Below the pieces are notes generated by a model. The model saw only the letters and a list, made by a program, of their open reading frames with translations, was not told where the DNA came from and ran no database searches. Of a DNA stretch of 64,000 bases, positions 1 to 12,289 are shown piece after piece (the stretch's first letter is position 1; the number at the start of each line of letters is the position of its first letter). The translations under genes were made by a program, and so were the position numbers. Source of the DNA: Corylus avellana (lineage: Eukaryota; Streptophyta; Magnoliopsida; Fagales; Betulaceae); assembly GCF_901000735.1 (NCBI RefSeq), contig NC_081545.1:32853634-32917633 (forward strand), read 5' to 3'.

Positions 1-3000
1 GCCTTACCACCAGAAACTCGTAGACATCAAGCTACTCTATTCAATGATCAAGATAATGAATTTGATGTGCTTGTTGCTAGTGACGCTGTGGGAATGGGGC
101 TGAATCTCAATATTAGAAGGGTTGTTTTTAATAGCCTTTCAAAATACAATGGAGACAAGATTGTTCCAGTTCCAGCATCACAGGTGAAACAAATTGCTGG
201 AAGAGCTGGTCGTAGAGGAAGCCGCTATCCGGATGGGCTCACAACAACCTTGCAGTTAGAAGATTTAGATTACTTGATTGAGTGTTTGAAGCAACCTTTT
301 GAAGAAGTAAAGAAAGTCGGCCTCTTTCCTTTCTTTGAGCAGGTTGAGCTATTTGCTGGGCAACTCCATAATGTTACATTCTGCCAGCTGCTTGAAAAAT
401 TTGGTGAAAATTGTCGTCTGGATGGTTCATACTTTTTGTGTCGACATGATCATATAAAGAAGGTTGCGAATATGTTGGAGAAGGTGCAGGGATTATCACT
501 GGAGGATCGTTTTAACTTTTGTTTTGCCCCAGTTAATATTAGAGACCCAAAAGCAATGTACCATCTGCTGAGGTTTGCTTCAGCATACAGTCAGAAGGTT
601 CCTGTCAATATTGCAATGGGCATGCCAAAGGGTTCTGCTCGAAATGATGCAGAGCTCTTAGATCTCGAGACTAAGCATCAAGTGTTGTCTATGTATATGT
701 GGTTATCACACCACTTCAAGCAGGAAACTTTTCCTTATGCGAAGAAGGCTGAGACAATGGCGACGGACATTGCTGACTTGTTGGGTCAATCTCTCACCAA
801 AGCCAATTGGAAACCAGAATCAAGGCAGTCAGGGCAACCAAAGCCTCAACAGACGGAAGATGGAAATGAGAGGCCAAGGTCACTTGTCAAATTATATGAG
901 AAGTAAGTACCTCAAATTATGATTCTGTTTGGGTTCATCTTGAACTGGCAGAGTTTTCAGTTTTATATTTTTAGGTTTTTTTCTTCTTTTAAATACAGGG
1001 AACAGTTTTCATGATTCTTCTTAAATAAGTCCTATCTGTTGTGGTTTTGGTCTAGCCTGTGGTTCTATATTTATATAACTCTGGTACTTGATTCATATGG
1101 CTATACATTATTAAATTTCAATTAGAACCTTATCAACTTGCGGTTTGCACACATGCATTCTCTGTAGAATGCCTTTAGTGGCAGCTGTAACAGGGTAGTT
1201 GTGGCCTGATGGTGGAGTTGATATAATTGTGGTGAAATGGGAATGATAGTGTGGCATTTGTCACATATGGAAGTGCCCTGATGTTGTGCCACTGGTGGTG
1301 GCGGCTGTGGCAGCAGTGTAAGGATGAAAGTAGTTGGTTGTGGTATAAGGGGTGATGCTAGTCTGGTGGTGGGCGGTGTCTGCTTGGATATGATAGTGTT
1401 GGTTGCCACTGGATTGTGGCGGTTGTCTTGATTATCTTTTTTTGGCAAATTTTAATGAAATATTTTATTATAGGTCATGTTTAGATATTTGTTGATGGTG
1501 GGTCTGGTGGTGACCCACCATGGGTCATCAGACCCATGGCCGTAGAGGATTTTTTCTAATTATTTTTAATTTTTTAATGAACAGTAATTTTGTATTTTTA
1601 TTAGTTTCACAAGGGTATAAGGGACATTTCACCTATTAATCATCTGATTTAACCCTAAATCCTAATGGTAGGGGTGACATTGCAAGCTTTTAAAACATGG
1701 CGACCCGATATTGTAACTTTTAAAACTTTGAGGGTATGATTGCAAAAATGCTGACACATTAGGGGAGGTAAGTGAAGTTTTCTGAAATTGATTTAATTCT
1801 AGACATCTTGGGTGCCGCATGATGAATTAGGTATGTAGCCCCCGCTTGCTGATAGCTAATGGTTAATGCAACTATTTTTAGTCTCAAAAGCACATACACA
1901 TTTTATTAGAAAGGGGAAAAGCCTTAATGTACATGGCATGTATACAAAGGCTATCTTAAAGACTACAATATGAAATTCATATAATATCCAGAATGTGCAC
2001 ATATTTATTTATATATGAATGTCTGTATGTATGCCCAGATAAAAAAAAAAAAAAAGGATGTCTGTACTATAGTATATATTGTCATGGCATGCCATATGTA
2101 TGTTTGTATTAACTATAAAATGCATACATGAACTGATTCGCCTTTCTTCCTCCATGTACAAGTGTAGATATTGATGCCCATTCTTATTCTTTACCCTGAA
2201 CGGAATTAATAGAAAAATGTAGTTATTTGGTTATTGTTTTATCTGAGTGCCAAATTCCTTTTCTGCCTTGCAGGAAAAGACTTGAAAAGTCTTTACAACA
2301 TAAGAGCTTAGAGAAGGTAGTTGCATAGTTAAATTGCAGGTAATGATGCTGTTATGTCGCCCCATTCCATAATTTGGCTGCCTTATCTTCTTAAGTACAT
2401 CGCCAACATGGGAGCCTTTTTTTCCTTTTCTTTTCTTTATATATTTTTTTTCCTCAATATATTTGGTTGTTAAAAAGTGCACATTATTTTTTACTATTTC
2501 TCACACCTGGTTCTTCTGCTTAGTTTTCACATGAACCTGTGAAGGTAACATATGCGATAGGTTTGTTATTATCCTAATACATGTTACATTATGTTTGGCA
2601 GGATGGGAAGCTGGAAGAGGGAATACGGGGGGAAAGGATAAAGGAAGCACAGGTAAAAAGGCATTTTTTTACCATTGTACCCTGGTTTGGATGGTTTATT
2701 GTGAGGTCAGACTTTGATTGATAACAGTTTTTCTTTCTCCTTCTTGTTTTTTCTTTTCAAAATAAAAATATTAACAAACAACCAAAAACATTAAATACTC
2801 AAAACTGCTTTCACTTTTATGTCATATCAAAACACTTTTTTTTAAAAAAAAAAACAAAATGCACCTTCTAAAAAGCATAGGTGTCATTCTTTTCGTCCAA
2901 GGGAAACCTTTTTTCTCTTTTTCATTTCGTTTCCCCACTGAAGATTGTTTTGGGAGGCAAGGGGGAGGTGGGGAGGATTCTGGGGGCGAGCGATGATTGT

Positions 3001-3831
3001 CTTGGCTTTGTACAAGTTTGTGACCCTTTGATCCCTCAAATTCTTTTTGATTTGATTGCCTTCCACTTTTTCATCTCTTCTATCAAATGTAAGGGTGGAA
3101 AAGCTATCTTGAGGGCTTGATCCTCACACCACACGTCATGCCAGTGTCTATTTTTGAAGACATCACCCACCTCAAAATCTAGTATAACTAGAGAGCTTCC
3201 CCGGCTTCTCTTGATATTTTTCTAAAGCCCCACACACCATACGTCTCATGAGGGAAAATTATGTGAAAGATAATATGTGACAGTAATCTAGGAAACAACA
3301 ATTATTTCAATTAAAATATATTGAATCACAACAATATTAATATTTTCAATTCTGTTCCTATTGTAAGACTAATTTGTAAGGTGATGTTGGTGATGAAATG
3401 GAATTAATACGCTATGGGATGACCACTCTAAATGTGCCCTCTTAGGTGAAACTTTGTGACTGATGCTTCAATTCTCACATAATTACGCAGCACAATTTTA
3501 TGACTTTGTGGCAGCTTTCTTACTATGCTTCACAGTATGTTTTGTAAAAAGAATTTTCATGGAGATCTTATTGTTTGTATTGATTCTTTCCTAAGCAACG
3601 CAGATATGATTTCCCGTAATGATTTTGGCTTTAAAATTGCATTATAGGCTAGATTAAAATATGATTCAGGAAAATACATTGAATCATTTTTCTTGTTCAT
3701 CACAATCACTTTTGCCACAGATGCTGGTTGGTGAATAATTTTTCTGAAAATTGAGTGTATTGTATGGATTAGTGTCTTGGTTATGATTCATTAAGTTTTC
3801 ATTCCTCTGGCAGATTTGTGGGAATCGTTGA
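1..3831 (+). CDS. SUV3: ATP-dependent RNA helicase SUV3-like, mitochondrial (3' part of gene)
   Basis: Ski2-like DExH RNA helicase that unwinds RNA in mitochondria. The reading frame is open from base 1, so the gene starts upstream. The first exon here (1-902) encodes the end of the helicase core: motif V-like [11 protein letters not shown] (about 76-108) and motif [12 protein letters not shown] (190-219). The SUV3 C-terminal region follows. It ends in the donor AA|GTAAGT in phase 2. Phase-consistent exons follow at 2274-2316, 2602-2652 and 3814-3831, giving a basic, charged tail that ends ICGNR-stop. Introns are 903-2273, 2317-2601 and 2653-3813. If the intron after 2316 is retained, the protein instead stops at 2326-2328 (tail VVA). 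Identity as SUV3 is firm from the motifs and the 300-residue C-terminal region. The last two small exons are inferred from splice signals alone and are about an even bet. Mitochondrial location is known for the family; the targeting peptide lies outside the window. Confidence 0.9.
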
Positions 3832-5248
3832 AATCTACTGGTGAAGTTCTGGGTTTTGATGGAGGGAACTATTATTGCGTTCACTGGGTATATCTCCTTG
3901 TGCTTGCTGCCTGCTGATTTCCTCATATAGCTTTTACAATTGCCATGTTTAACGATGATATGCAACTGTGTGGGTAGGTAGACCTGAGTATGCGAAGTAA
4001 AACAATCGGCACCTCTTGGTTTGCTGGTTGTGTCAATTGAAAATTTTGTAGCGTTTAGGGAGGTACAGAAAATTAATAATGGCTGCTACTTAATTGAGCT
4101 CGATCAGCATTTTACAACCAAATTATATTCATAAAAACAAAAATTATTAATGGTTTTCTGCATTCAAATTGGTGCTAACCTTTTAAGATTTTGTTTAGGT
4201 GATTCATTGAGTAGCATATCATTAGCCAGCTTTTGCTTTCTGTAGGATGTATGTTTTGTATTATTCTTCTATTTTAATTGCTCGTTTCGTGATAAAACGC
4301 AGTTAGAAAGTTAGTTCCTGTTTTATCATTGAAAATATAGACGAATTAGAGATTAAAAATGCTAATTGGGTTACTAATTAGAGATTAAAATGAGAGAAAT
4401 AGTCAAATCGATGTCTTCGCAAATCACAGGAAAACCCAATCATTTGAGCTGGATTTGGGCTTACTAGGCGCATTTTATCAGTTGTCTGATATTGGGTGAA
4501 TCGGCTATCTGAGTTCCGAACTTGGTCCCTGTAATTTGGTTCCTTTTATATTGTTGGGACAGGAACGAAGAAAAGCCGAAAGGGCACTTCTGAAATGAAT
4601 TTTATTGCTAATTGCCAAACGATGCCGTTTTAAGCATAGATGCGAGATGTATCCTCTATATGTCAAATAAAACTATGAAAGAGAAAGATCTGGTATACAA
4701 TTTTTTTAATAAAAGAAAATTATAGAGACAGCATTGCCATTTATGAAGAACGGCAGAACAAATATAAATTAAATATAAATTATAGAGTATCATCTGTATT
4801 ATAAAGACAGTTCGAGTTAGATTTCATAAATTTAATTGTGTATATATTGCGCGTGTATTGACTGAAACAGCCCAGTAGTATTTCCAGTGAGTGCACCAAA
4901 TACTATCACATGGAGGGGAAAAAATGCTGTACACACACGAAGCGGATTTGGACTGTATTCTCTTCCTATATTCTGAGTCTCTTGATAAAGAATTCAATAA
5001 GAGAAAGAACCGTGAAAGAGTAGCTAGTAGGGTTGCACAAAAGGCAAAGGGCATTTTTATATTAATGTGAGGTCAGTATTTTTCAGCACAAAAGAGCTAT
5101 GATTATATTTTGGAGAGGGGATACAAATTTGTACAATCCTAATGGCAACAATAATTTCCAAGTCTCCCCTGTCCTTTTTTCTTTTCCGGGCGTATTTCAC
5201 ACAAAAGATGCTCATATACTGTTTAAGCATTTTCTATATTTACCTCAA
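3832..5248. other. Tail-to-tail intergenic region
   Basis: This AT-rich stretch lies between two convergent genes, the SUV3-like gene on + and the ankyrin/RING gene on -. It should hold both 3' untranslated regions. I see no coding exon, RNA gene or clear repeat in it. The short open frames here have no recognisable domain. Confidence 0.6.
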
Positions 5249-8200
5249 CTATTCTCTGCTACGCAGAAACTCTGATTGCAACAAGCCCATCAGTTGCCAA
5301 TCAATGGACATATCCTGTTTCTTGTATGGGCTACAAAGAGGAAAGCAAAAAGAACATTAGGTAGCTTAAAGCATACTTAAAGTAACAAAGTTATTGTGAA
5401 TAAAATTTTCAGGGGAGATGATAAAATTAATTGTACGTAGAAGCATGCATACGCTTTCAGAAATTTGAGTTTACCATACCTTTGTATATGATTAGGATTG
5501 AAAGGTGGGAACTCCTCAACATTGGGGACACCATGACTTGCACGATGAAAAAATTCACGCGATGGTAGTATTTTCTGTACTTTCACATCACACACCACAC
5601 ATCTGTGCTCAGAAGCGCCAGACGCCAAGATGGCCTGTAGTTTACAATCATCGCACCACAGCAAGTGTTGGCATGGAAAGTTGGCCCATGACATCTCACG
5701 TTGGTTGCAGGCAAAGCACTTTCTCTTCATGAAGCTTGTCTTATAATCCTGAATACACCATACACCCACAGGTCCGCACAGTTATTTAAATGCCAAATTA
5801 TCATAAACATTGCTTATGCGTGTTATGCACACTTCATCAGTAAAAGTTAAATTAGTTTACTGCTCACTTTGTAAAAATCAAAGTCACGATGAAAGAAAAC
5901 CGATGTGCTGTTCCTTCTTCTGCAAAGGGCCTCCAAAACCAAATGTCTCTTTTGATACCTGAGGTTCTTCTTTTTAAACTCCTCTACACACCCTCTTCCT
6001 TCACCATGAGTGTCTCCTGTGTCAAAATCACTTACATTTAGTAGCCATGGTCGACCATGGAAGAGAGGGTCTGGCTTCAATAATTGAAGAGACCTCAGAT
6101 GCACAACAGGCAATGTATAATCATTCTGAGCTGAATTCTCTTCAGGGCACTCATGGGCTGGTTTTGCCTCCTCAGTGCTGCTATCAATGAAGCTATCATT
6201 TTGATGCCCATGAAGAAGGTTCTGAACGCATTTTGAATTAGAATTAGAATTAGAATCACTAGATGGCGTGCAGGGCGTTGCGAGTGTATGAGGCAATTGG
6301 CGATGGGGCATGGGAAAGTTGGGCAGCAGGACCAAATGAGTGGCAGGTCCACATTTGCCTATGGGGACAACCTCCATGCGACAAATTCCAGGCAGAGATT
6401 TCATGAAGTCACTAAGCTTGGAGTAGCCGAGAGATGCATGATCTAATTCCAAGCCAAATGTTGCCCTGAAATCACCTTTAAGAGATGAGAGAGCATATTG
6501 ATCTCCTTCCTTCAAACGTGTTGATTGATCATATAAGTGGCGCGGCAGCCACTTCTTGAAAATCCTGAGCCATGCAGGCATACTTTCGTCAAAGTTGGGG
6601 CTAATGTGTTCTTGAAGTTCATTGGAAAATGTCTTCGGTTGGCCATGAAATAATCTACCAACCCAAGACATCTGTTCAACTTCAATCTTTTCTGTAATCT
6701 TCTCATCACTGGGTATTTTTGCTTGAGGTTCGTGTTGGCAATTCTGTTTTGGTTGATGTTGTTGTGCTGACAGTTTCTGGAACTCAGTGAGTAAGCGTTT
6801 TGGGATTACGCTTTTAATCTCAACTTGCTTGCCAAAAATAATAACAAAGTGTGTCTCAACAGCCGTTGAAACAGATTTCTCTTGTTTGAAGGTGACGAAG
6901 CCAAATCCTCGAGATTTTATTTCTTCTCCTTCTTGAATTCCCATAACAATAGCATCTTCTACAGCACCAAATTTTTCTTCAAAAAATTTAGCCAACGAGT
7001 CTGCTTCACAACAGTGAAAGAAGAACGTTATGTTATTCTGACCAGATATGACAGTAAAAGAGAGTTAAATATTTTTTTATTTGAATCCCAATATAATGCT
7101 TGGTTAGTCAAAGTCTATTCAACTTAAAAAGTGTACTTGATAAAGCTTTGCATAGATTGCTAACCAGAGTCCAACGTAAGAGGGAGACCTCCAACAAAGA
7201 TTTTCCGTCTAAATTCCTTTGCAACAGGAGAATTAGTCAGATGTGTTCCCTGTTCCATCTGCCGAAGCTCCTTTTCACCATGCGCATAAAAGCACTGATC
7301 CCCTCTAATGCAACCACGAGGGGATCTAAAGTATTTACAGATCTCAGCCTTTGTGCTACAAGCAGTAGAGAAGAATTATGAGAGAATATACACAAGAGAA
7401 TCCCGTGGGTGTGTTGATGCTCTAGCCAGGGGAGTCACCTATCCGTAGCGGTGTCTTCATCTGTCATGTTCAGAAGTGCATCACAGGTTTCCGAAATCAT
7501 CTCATCATCTTGAAAACAAGTACTATGTTTCTGTTGAACAGGCAAAGCACGATTCACTGCACATTATAACTCAGTGAATAAGTGATCATATGATAGGAGT
7601 CACATTAATAAGAAAAAGTTGCTTCGTTGTTATCTCTATAGCATTCACATATTACAAGTTTTAAATGGATGAATGTGCTACGGCTCAACTTACTGTGGCT
7701 AATATTAGTTGGACTCAACATGAACCGCATATCTTGAGACTTTGCCATGTCTATAGGTCTCTGTCTACTGGTAATGATAAGATTTGGTGCACATATCCAT
7801 GCACATAAAGATGTTAATATACAAATTCAGCCTCACAACTGATAGAAAGAAAATAACATGAGGAACTTCATGAAAAGGTATCAATTGCTTTTTACCGCAA
7901 ATTGAGGACTTCGCTATTTGCTCCCCATCGCAAAAGAAGCTCAGCACACTCAATATGGTCATTCTTCACTGCAAAAAACAGTGGAGTTTCTTTCGTTTCT
8001 GTTTTGTAGTTGATAGCATCTGGGTCTTCCAATAGAAAGGTCTGTCGGGTCAATGTCAAAATAATAACTTTCAGATGTAAAATTAAAATTCCAACTTTGG
8101 CTGCCAATAAGATAAGAAGGAAATTCACTGAAGAGCAGTTGTACTCATACATGAAGTGCCTGTGAGTTTCCATTAGCGGCAGCAAGATGAAGAGCAGTCA

Positions 8201-8332
8201 ACCCCAATTTATTCTTTTGGCTTACTCGGGCGTCATGCCTCAGAAGGAGAAATGCAATTCTGGATACAACTAGGCGATCAAAATTCTAGGCAATGATATG
8301 TTTTAAGCTCTTGTGCGTGTGTTTGTGTGTAC

Positions 8333-8369
<37 letters not shown>

Positions 8370-10717
8370 CATCTGCTGAGGAGACGTCTTAAGGGACCAA
8401 TGAAGAGCAGAGTTTCCTTCAGCATCAATGTCGTTTATATCTATGTTTGTCTTCAAAAGTAGCTCGACGATGGTCACATCTCCGGCCTATAAGTGTTAAA
8501 AGTTGCTAATCAATAACATTCCCAATATTACAATGACAAGGAACATATTTGTCATGGCTTGTTCTTGCAACAATTTTTAAGTATTATAACCATGCATAGG
8601 TTTTAAAATTTGCAAGAAAACAGACTGCATGAGAGGTGAACTGCATAAACTCCATTCCCAAAGTTGATAAATCATGACTAATAATAATAAAAAAAAATAA
8701 AAAACAAAAAACAATAGGATCACATTGTTAATATAAAAACACATTAATTTTTTAATTTTTTTTTTCAAATTTTAGAGGCATTTATAAAATTTTGGCACAC
8801 TAAGGGTAGGGGTGGTTTCATGGCTTCTGCCCCTAGCCATGTCGGATGAGGGGTGTTGTAAACCTAACCGATGGTTTAGGATGCAGGAACAAGTGAGTCT
8901 CGCAACCCTCATTTTTTAGGTTGAATAAATTTTAAAGCCGACTCTACAGCTCAAACAACAAAATTTTAAGGGACCTTAATCTTATTTTTTTTTTTGAGAA
9001 ATGTTACATTTGCACATTTCTACTCTTACACTCACAAGTGCACACATCTTGACGTGAGAGTAAATATCACCTTGAAATCAAAACCTAATCATCTATCAAA
9101 AGCACTCTAATTAATGATAAATTTTACTACCACATTACTTACCCAAACACTCCAATGATTAAAGGTCAAAAATGTCAATAATTTTTTTTTTTTTTTTTGG
9201 GTAAGTAAAAATGTCAATTCTCATATCTAGGTTAATAGGTTATATTTGATTCGATCTCCGCGTGTTTTACTCATCGCATCAATCAACGCCAAAATCGCTG
9301 TTCAACACAAAAGACAATTTCCTTTCAAAAAAAAAAAAAACACAAAAGACAATTTATTTGTCTTATTCAAAGGAACGCGATTCTCACCTGGCATGCACGG
9401 ATCAGTGGCGACGTCACCCTCCTGTCCGTAGAACCGCTCGAGGCCACCGCTCCGAAGAGCTGGAGCAACTCTATCTCGCGCAGCAAGAGCTTCCTCCTCT
9501 CGGCCTTCTCGCCTTGGGTCGGGGAACAGCTCCGTTTGGCCGCTCTGGACGTCGTCGTTTGGCGGCCCAAGGACAAGGCCTCCCTTATCACACCTTCGTA
9601 TATGGTCGTATTTTCTTTGGATCCCGAGTCGGAGTCTCGCAACTCCAGAACCCCTTCGTTAACCTTCTCCGGCGCTACTATGAGCAGAGCTGCTAACGGA
9701 ACTATACGGCCTTGGACGGCGTTTGCGTACGCCACCTCAGCTATTGCCTTCGTTTTCTCACTAAGAAGCCTTACCGTGGTCAAATCCTGGAGAGGAACAA
9801 GTAAATACAGGTTCAAACAAAGAGTTAATCAACTTTGATCATCCTTCAAACTCTGTGTTTGTTTATTGAAAAAGAAGGAAAACAAGTTTCACAAATTAGG
9901 AACGCGAAATGTCAGAATGTTATGACAGTACAGAACTAATTATAGAACTATATTTGACTATAGTTCATTAATTGTTTTTACAATAAATCTTTAAGTTTCT
10001 TTCCTTTTCTTCAGTTTTCTCAGGAACCAAACAGCTAGCCTGCCTTAGAAAAAGGTTCTCCAACCTTTTCAGTGAGAAGAACGACCAAGTCCTCAATGGA
10101 GTAGTCATCCGGATTCCAAATCACCTCCATCCTGAGACATTCAAACATCAAAAGCGAAGATCTTAATTTTTTTTTTTAATAAAATAATAATAAAGCAGAA
10201 GAAAATATAAAAAATAATCAATAGAGAACTGAAAAGTGAAAAGCAAAAATTTCTGTTTTAAGGTAGTTCATCTGTGGTGCTCCCTGAACGGTTAAGCTTT
10301 TACCATTTTCATGCAAAACGAAAACGACGTGTTCTTTGGACTTTACCTACTGCAAGAAAGAGACAGCTGCAGAGGAAGCAGTGAGCGGCCGTCCTTGGTC
10401 TTCAGGTCCGTACGAGCACGTTTCTTGAGCAGCACTTCAACACACCGTTTCGCGTGAGATTTGGCCGCCGTGTGCAGCGGCGACCACCCCGCCTCGTTCG
10501 TCTCATTCACCAACGGCACCGTTCCGAACTCTCCGTTCACCAATGCCGAGGCGCACTCCACCGAGTCGGACGCGCAGCAGAGCTGGAGGAGCTTCGACAC
10601 GACGCGCCGGTCCAAGGGCTCCGAACCGCTCTGGAAGAGCCTCTTCGTATGCGTTAGGAGTTGAGCCTTGTCGTCTTCATAGATCGCTTCGATTAGGCTC
10701 GGTTTGACCTCGGTCAT
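5249..10717 (-). CDS. Ankyrin - CCCH zinc finger - RRM - LOTUS/OST-HTH - RING multidomain protein
   Basis: Twelve exons in perfect phase give 1,025 residues: 10347-10717, 10065-10131, 9388-9786, 8368-8486, 8151-8259, 7896-8041, 7694-7767, 7439-7556, 7165-7355, 5868-7000, 5480-5748 and 5249-5330. Ankyrin repeats lie at about 71-123 and 280-410 (for example GLTALHLAAANGN and TPLFFAVKNDHIECAELLLR). A CCCH finger C-x8-C-x5-C-x3-H is at 474-493. An RRM starts at about 519, with RNP2 IFVGGL (520-525) and RNP1 RGFGFVTF (562-569). A LOTUS/OST-HTH domain covers about 672-759. A C3HC4 RING has C920, C923, C935, H937, C941, C944, C959 and C962. The parts suggest an RNA-binding protein with E3 ubiquitin-ligase potential; this is inference. 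Intron 4 opens directly into a (CT)15 repeat, so that donor is the weakest junction. Intron 3 (8487-9387) carries a MITE-like end (GAGAAATG near 8996). The ATG at 10717 opens the first ankyrin-bearing frame. Confidence 0.88.
8311..8366. repeat. (GT)n-rich then (GA)15 microsatellite inside an intron
   Basis: An uninterrupted GA repeat at 8337-8366 is preceded by a GT-rich imperfect repeat. On the minus (coding) strand it reads as (CT)n and begins at the second base after the intron 4 donor of the ankyrin/RING gene. Confidence 0.95.
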
Positions 10718-12289
10718 TTCGATTTTCTCGGTGTTGGAGTTTTGAAGATCGCCTTCGTCGTCGTTAGAAGCAAAGTTTTCGCGATCGTAGGGAAAACTAC
10801 AAAGCCTTTTCTTTTGTACTCCTAATTTTGTGGTAGAAATGGGTCCAAATCCAAATCTAATTACATAGAAAAGGATAGGAAATTTGTATTCAACTGCCAG
10901 ATTCTTTTGAGAGTATAATATCGGCTCGATTGTGAAGTAACATTCTTTGTTTTGTGGTTAGGGATTGGAGGCAAGTGAAAGAAGAAAAAGACAACACGGA
11001 AACAAAACTTGACTCCAGCCTCCAGGGTAGTATGATACATCATACATGAAGTATATATAAAAGAACTTTTTTCTTTTTTCTTTTTCTTTTTTTTTTTTTT
11101 TTTCTATGGAAAAAAGGGAAAGGAAATCACATGGAAGGTGGTGGGACTCTTTCCCACTACATAGAAGGCGGGTCTTTACTCGATATTTCTTTAATTATTA
11201 CTTTAGCTAACCCGAATTATGTTTTATTTACTCAAAAAATATTATTTTGTTGGACTCGTTTACTAGGGAGCCTGCAGTGTGGCCCAACCAATTAAAATTG
11301 GAAAAAACTACATTTATTCTTTTTAACTATTACCTTATTTGCAATGTCCCTCAATATATATATAGCTCAATGTTTCAATTTTTATAATGTCTCTAAAAAT
11401 CTACCATTACAATTGTAATGTTCCCCTTTCACAACTCGAAATGACAAAAATACTTTGCATAAGATTAAAAAAAATTCCTAAAAGATAATTTTTTCTACTC
11501 ATTTTTCTTAATTTTTTGCCTTTTTTACTTTATGAGAATTTTTTTTTATCTTTATTTTTTTAAAAAAAAAATTCTTAATTTTTTTTAATCATGGTTATAT
11601 GTGTCATTTTGTGTGCCTTTTTTTTTTTTTTTTTTTTTTAATTTACACCCACCAGTAATAGCCCATCACGTAATTAAGGACGAAACACCAAAACAAATGG
11701 GAAGAAATTCAAGCACCTGATCACACATATTAACCAAATTTGTAACCCATCTGGCCATCTACCAAAACAACACACCATCTATGAACATGCCGATACCAAT
11801 TGAAACAACCCATTGGAGGCAAAAATCTGATCAAAGTGTCATATATATATTGGTGAATCCCAATTACGGAAGTTTAATTGGGCATTTGGCAGAGGAGGTG
11901 GGTGTACTAGCTAGTTAGGTGGATCGATAGTTTCCAGAAAGATACCATGGATGGGCTAATCCAATATTTTTGTGTTTATTCTATTTTATGTTTCAAGTTG
12001 ATGTGTTTAAATCTGAGTGGATGTTGTAAATAAGTGAGTTTACACCACATTCTGATTGTAAGAATTCTCTAAATTATAGCGTAAACACCCTAGTGCAAAA
12101 CATAGAAAAGATTGGGAAATGATGTAATAATATATAATATAGCTAAAAGTGCATCCATATATAAATAAACTTTATTAATTAATATGTATATACAAATTAT
12201 TTGGCACGGCAGCCAATCAAATATTATTGTCCAAAAAACTCTTGGCCAATGATGAAATCATCTGGATATCCATCAAATAATCACTGCCT
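10718..12289. other. Intergenic region upstream of the ankyrin/RING gene
   Basis: The first part holds the promoter and 5' leader of the minus-strand ankyrin/RING gene. The end should hold the 3' untranslated region of the sphinganine hydroxylase gene. It is AT-rich with several poly-T runs (around 11085-11103 and 11620-11640). I see no further gene and no clear TATA box. Confidence 0.6.

Noticed and set aside
5377..5769. Separate 130-residue RING protein on the minus strand
   Set aside because: Acceptor and donor signals and phase make it exon 11 of the ankyrin/RING gene. Its frame beyond 5480 is intronic.
9262..9838. Plus-strand open frames opposite the ankyrin gene's third exon
   Set aside because: They are shadows of the GC-rich coding exon 9388-9786, which has ankyrin-protein homology on the minus strand.
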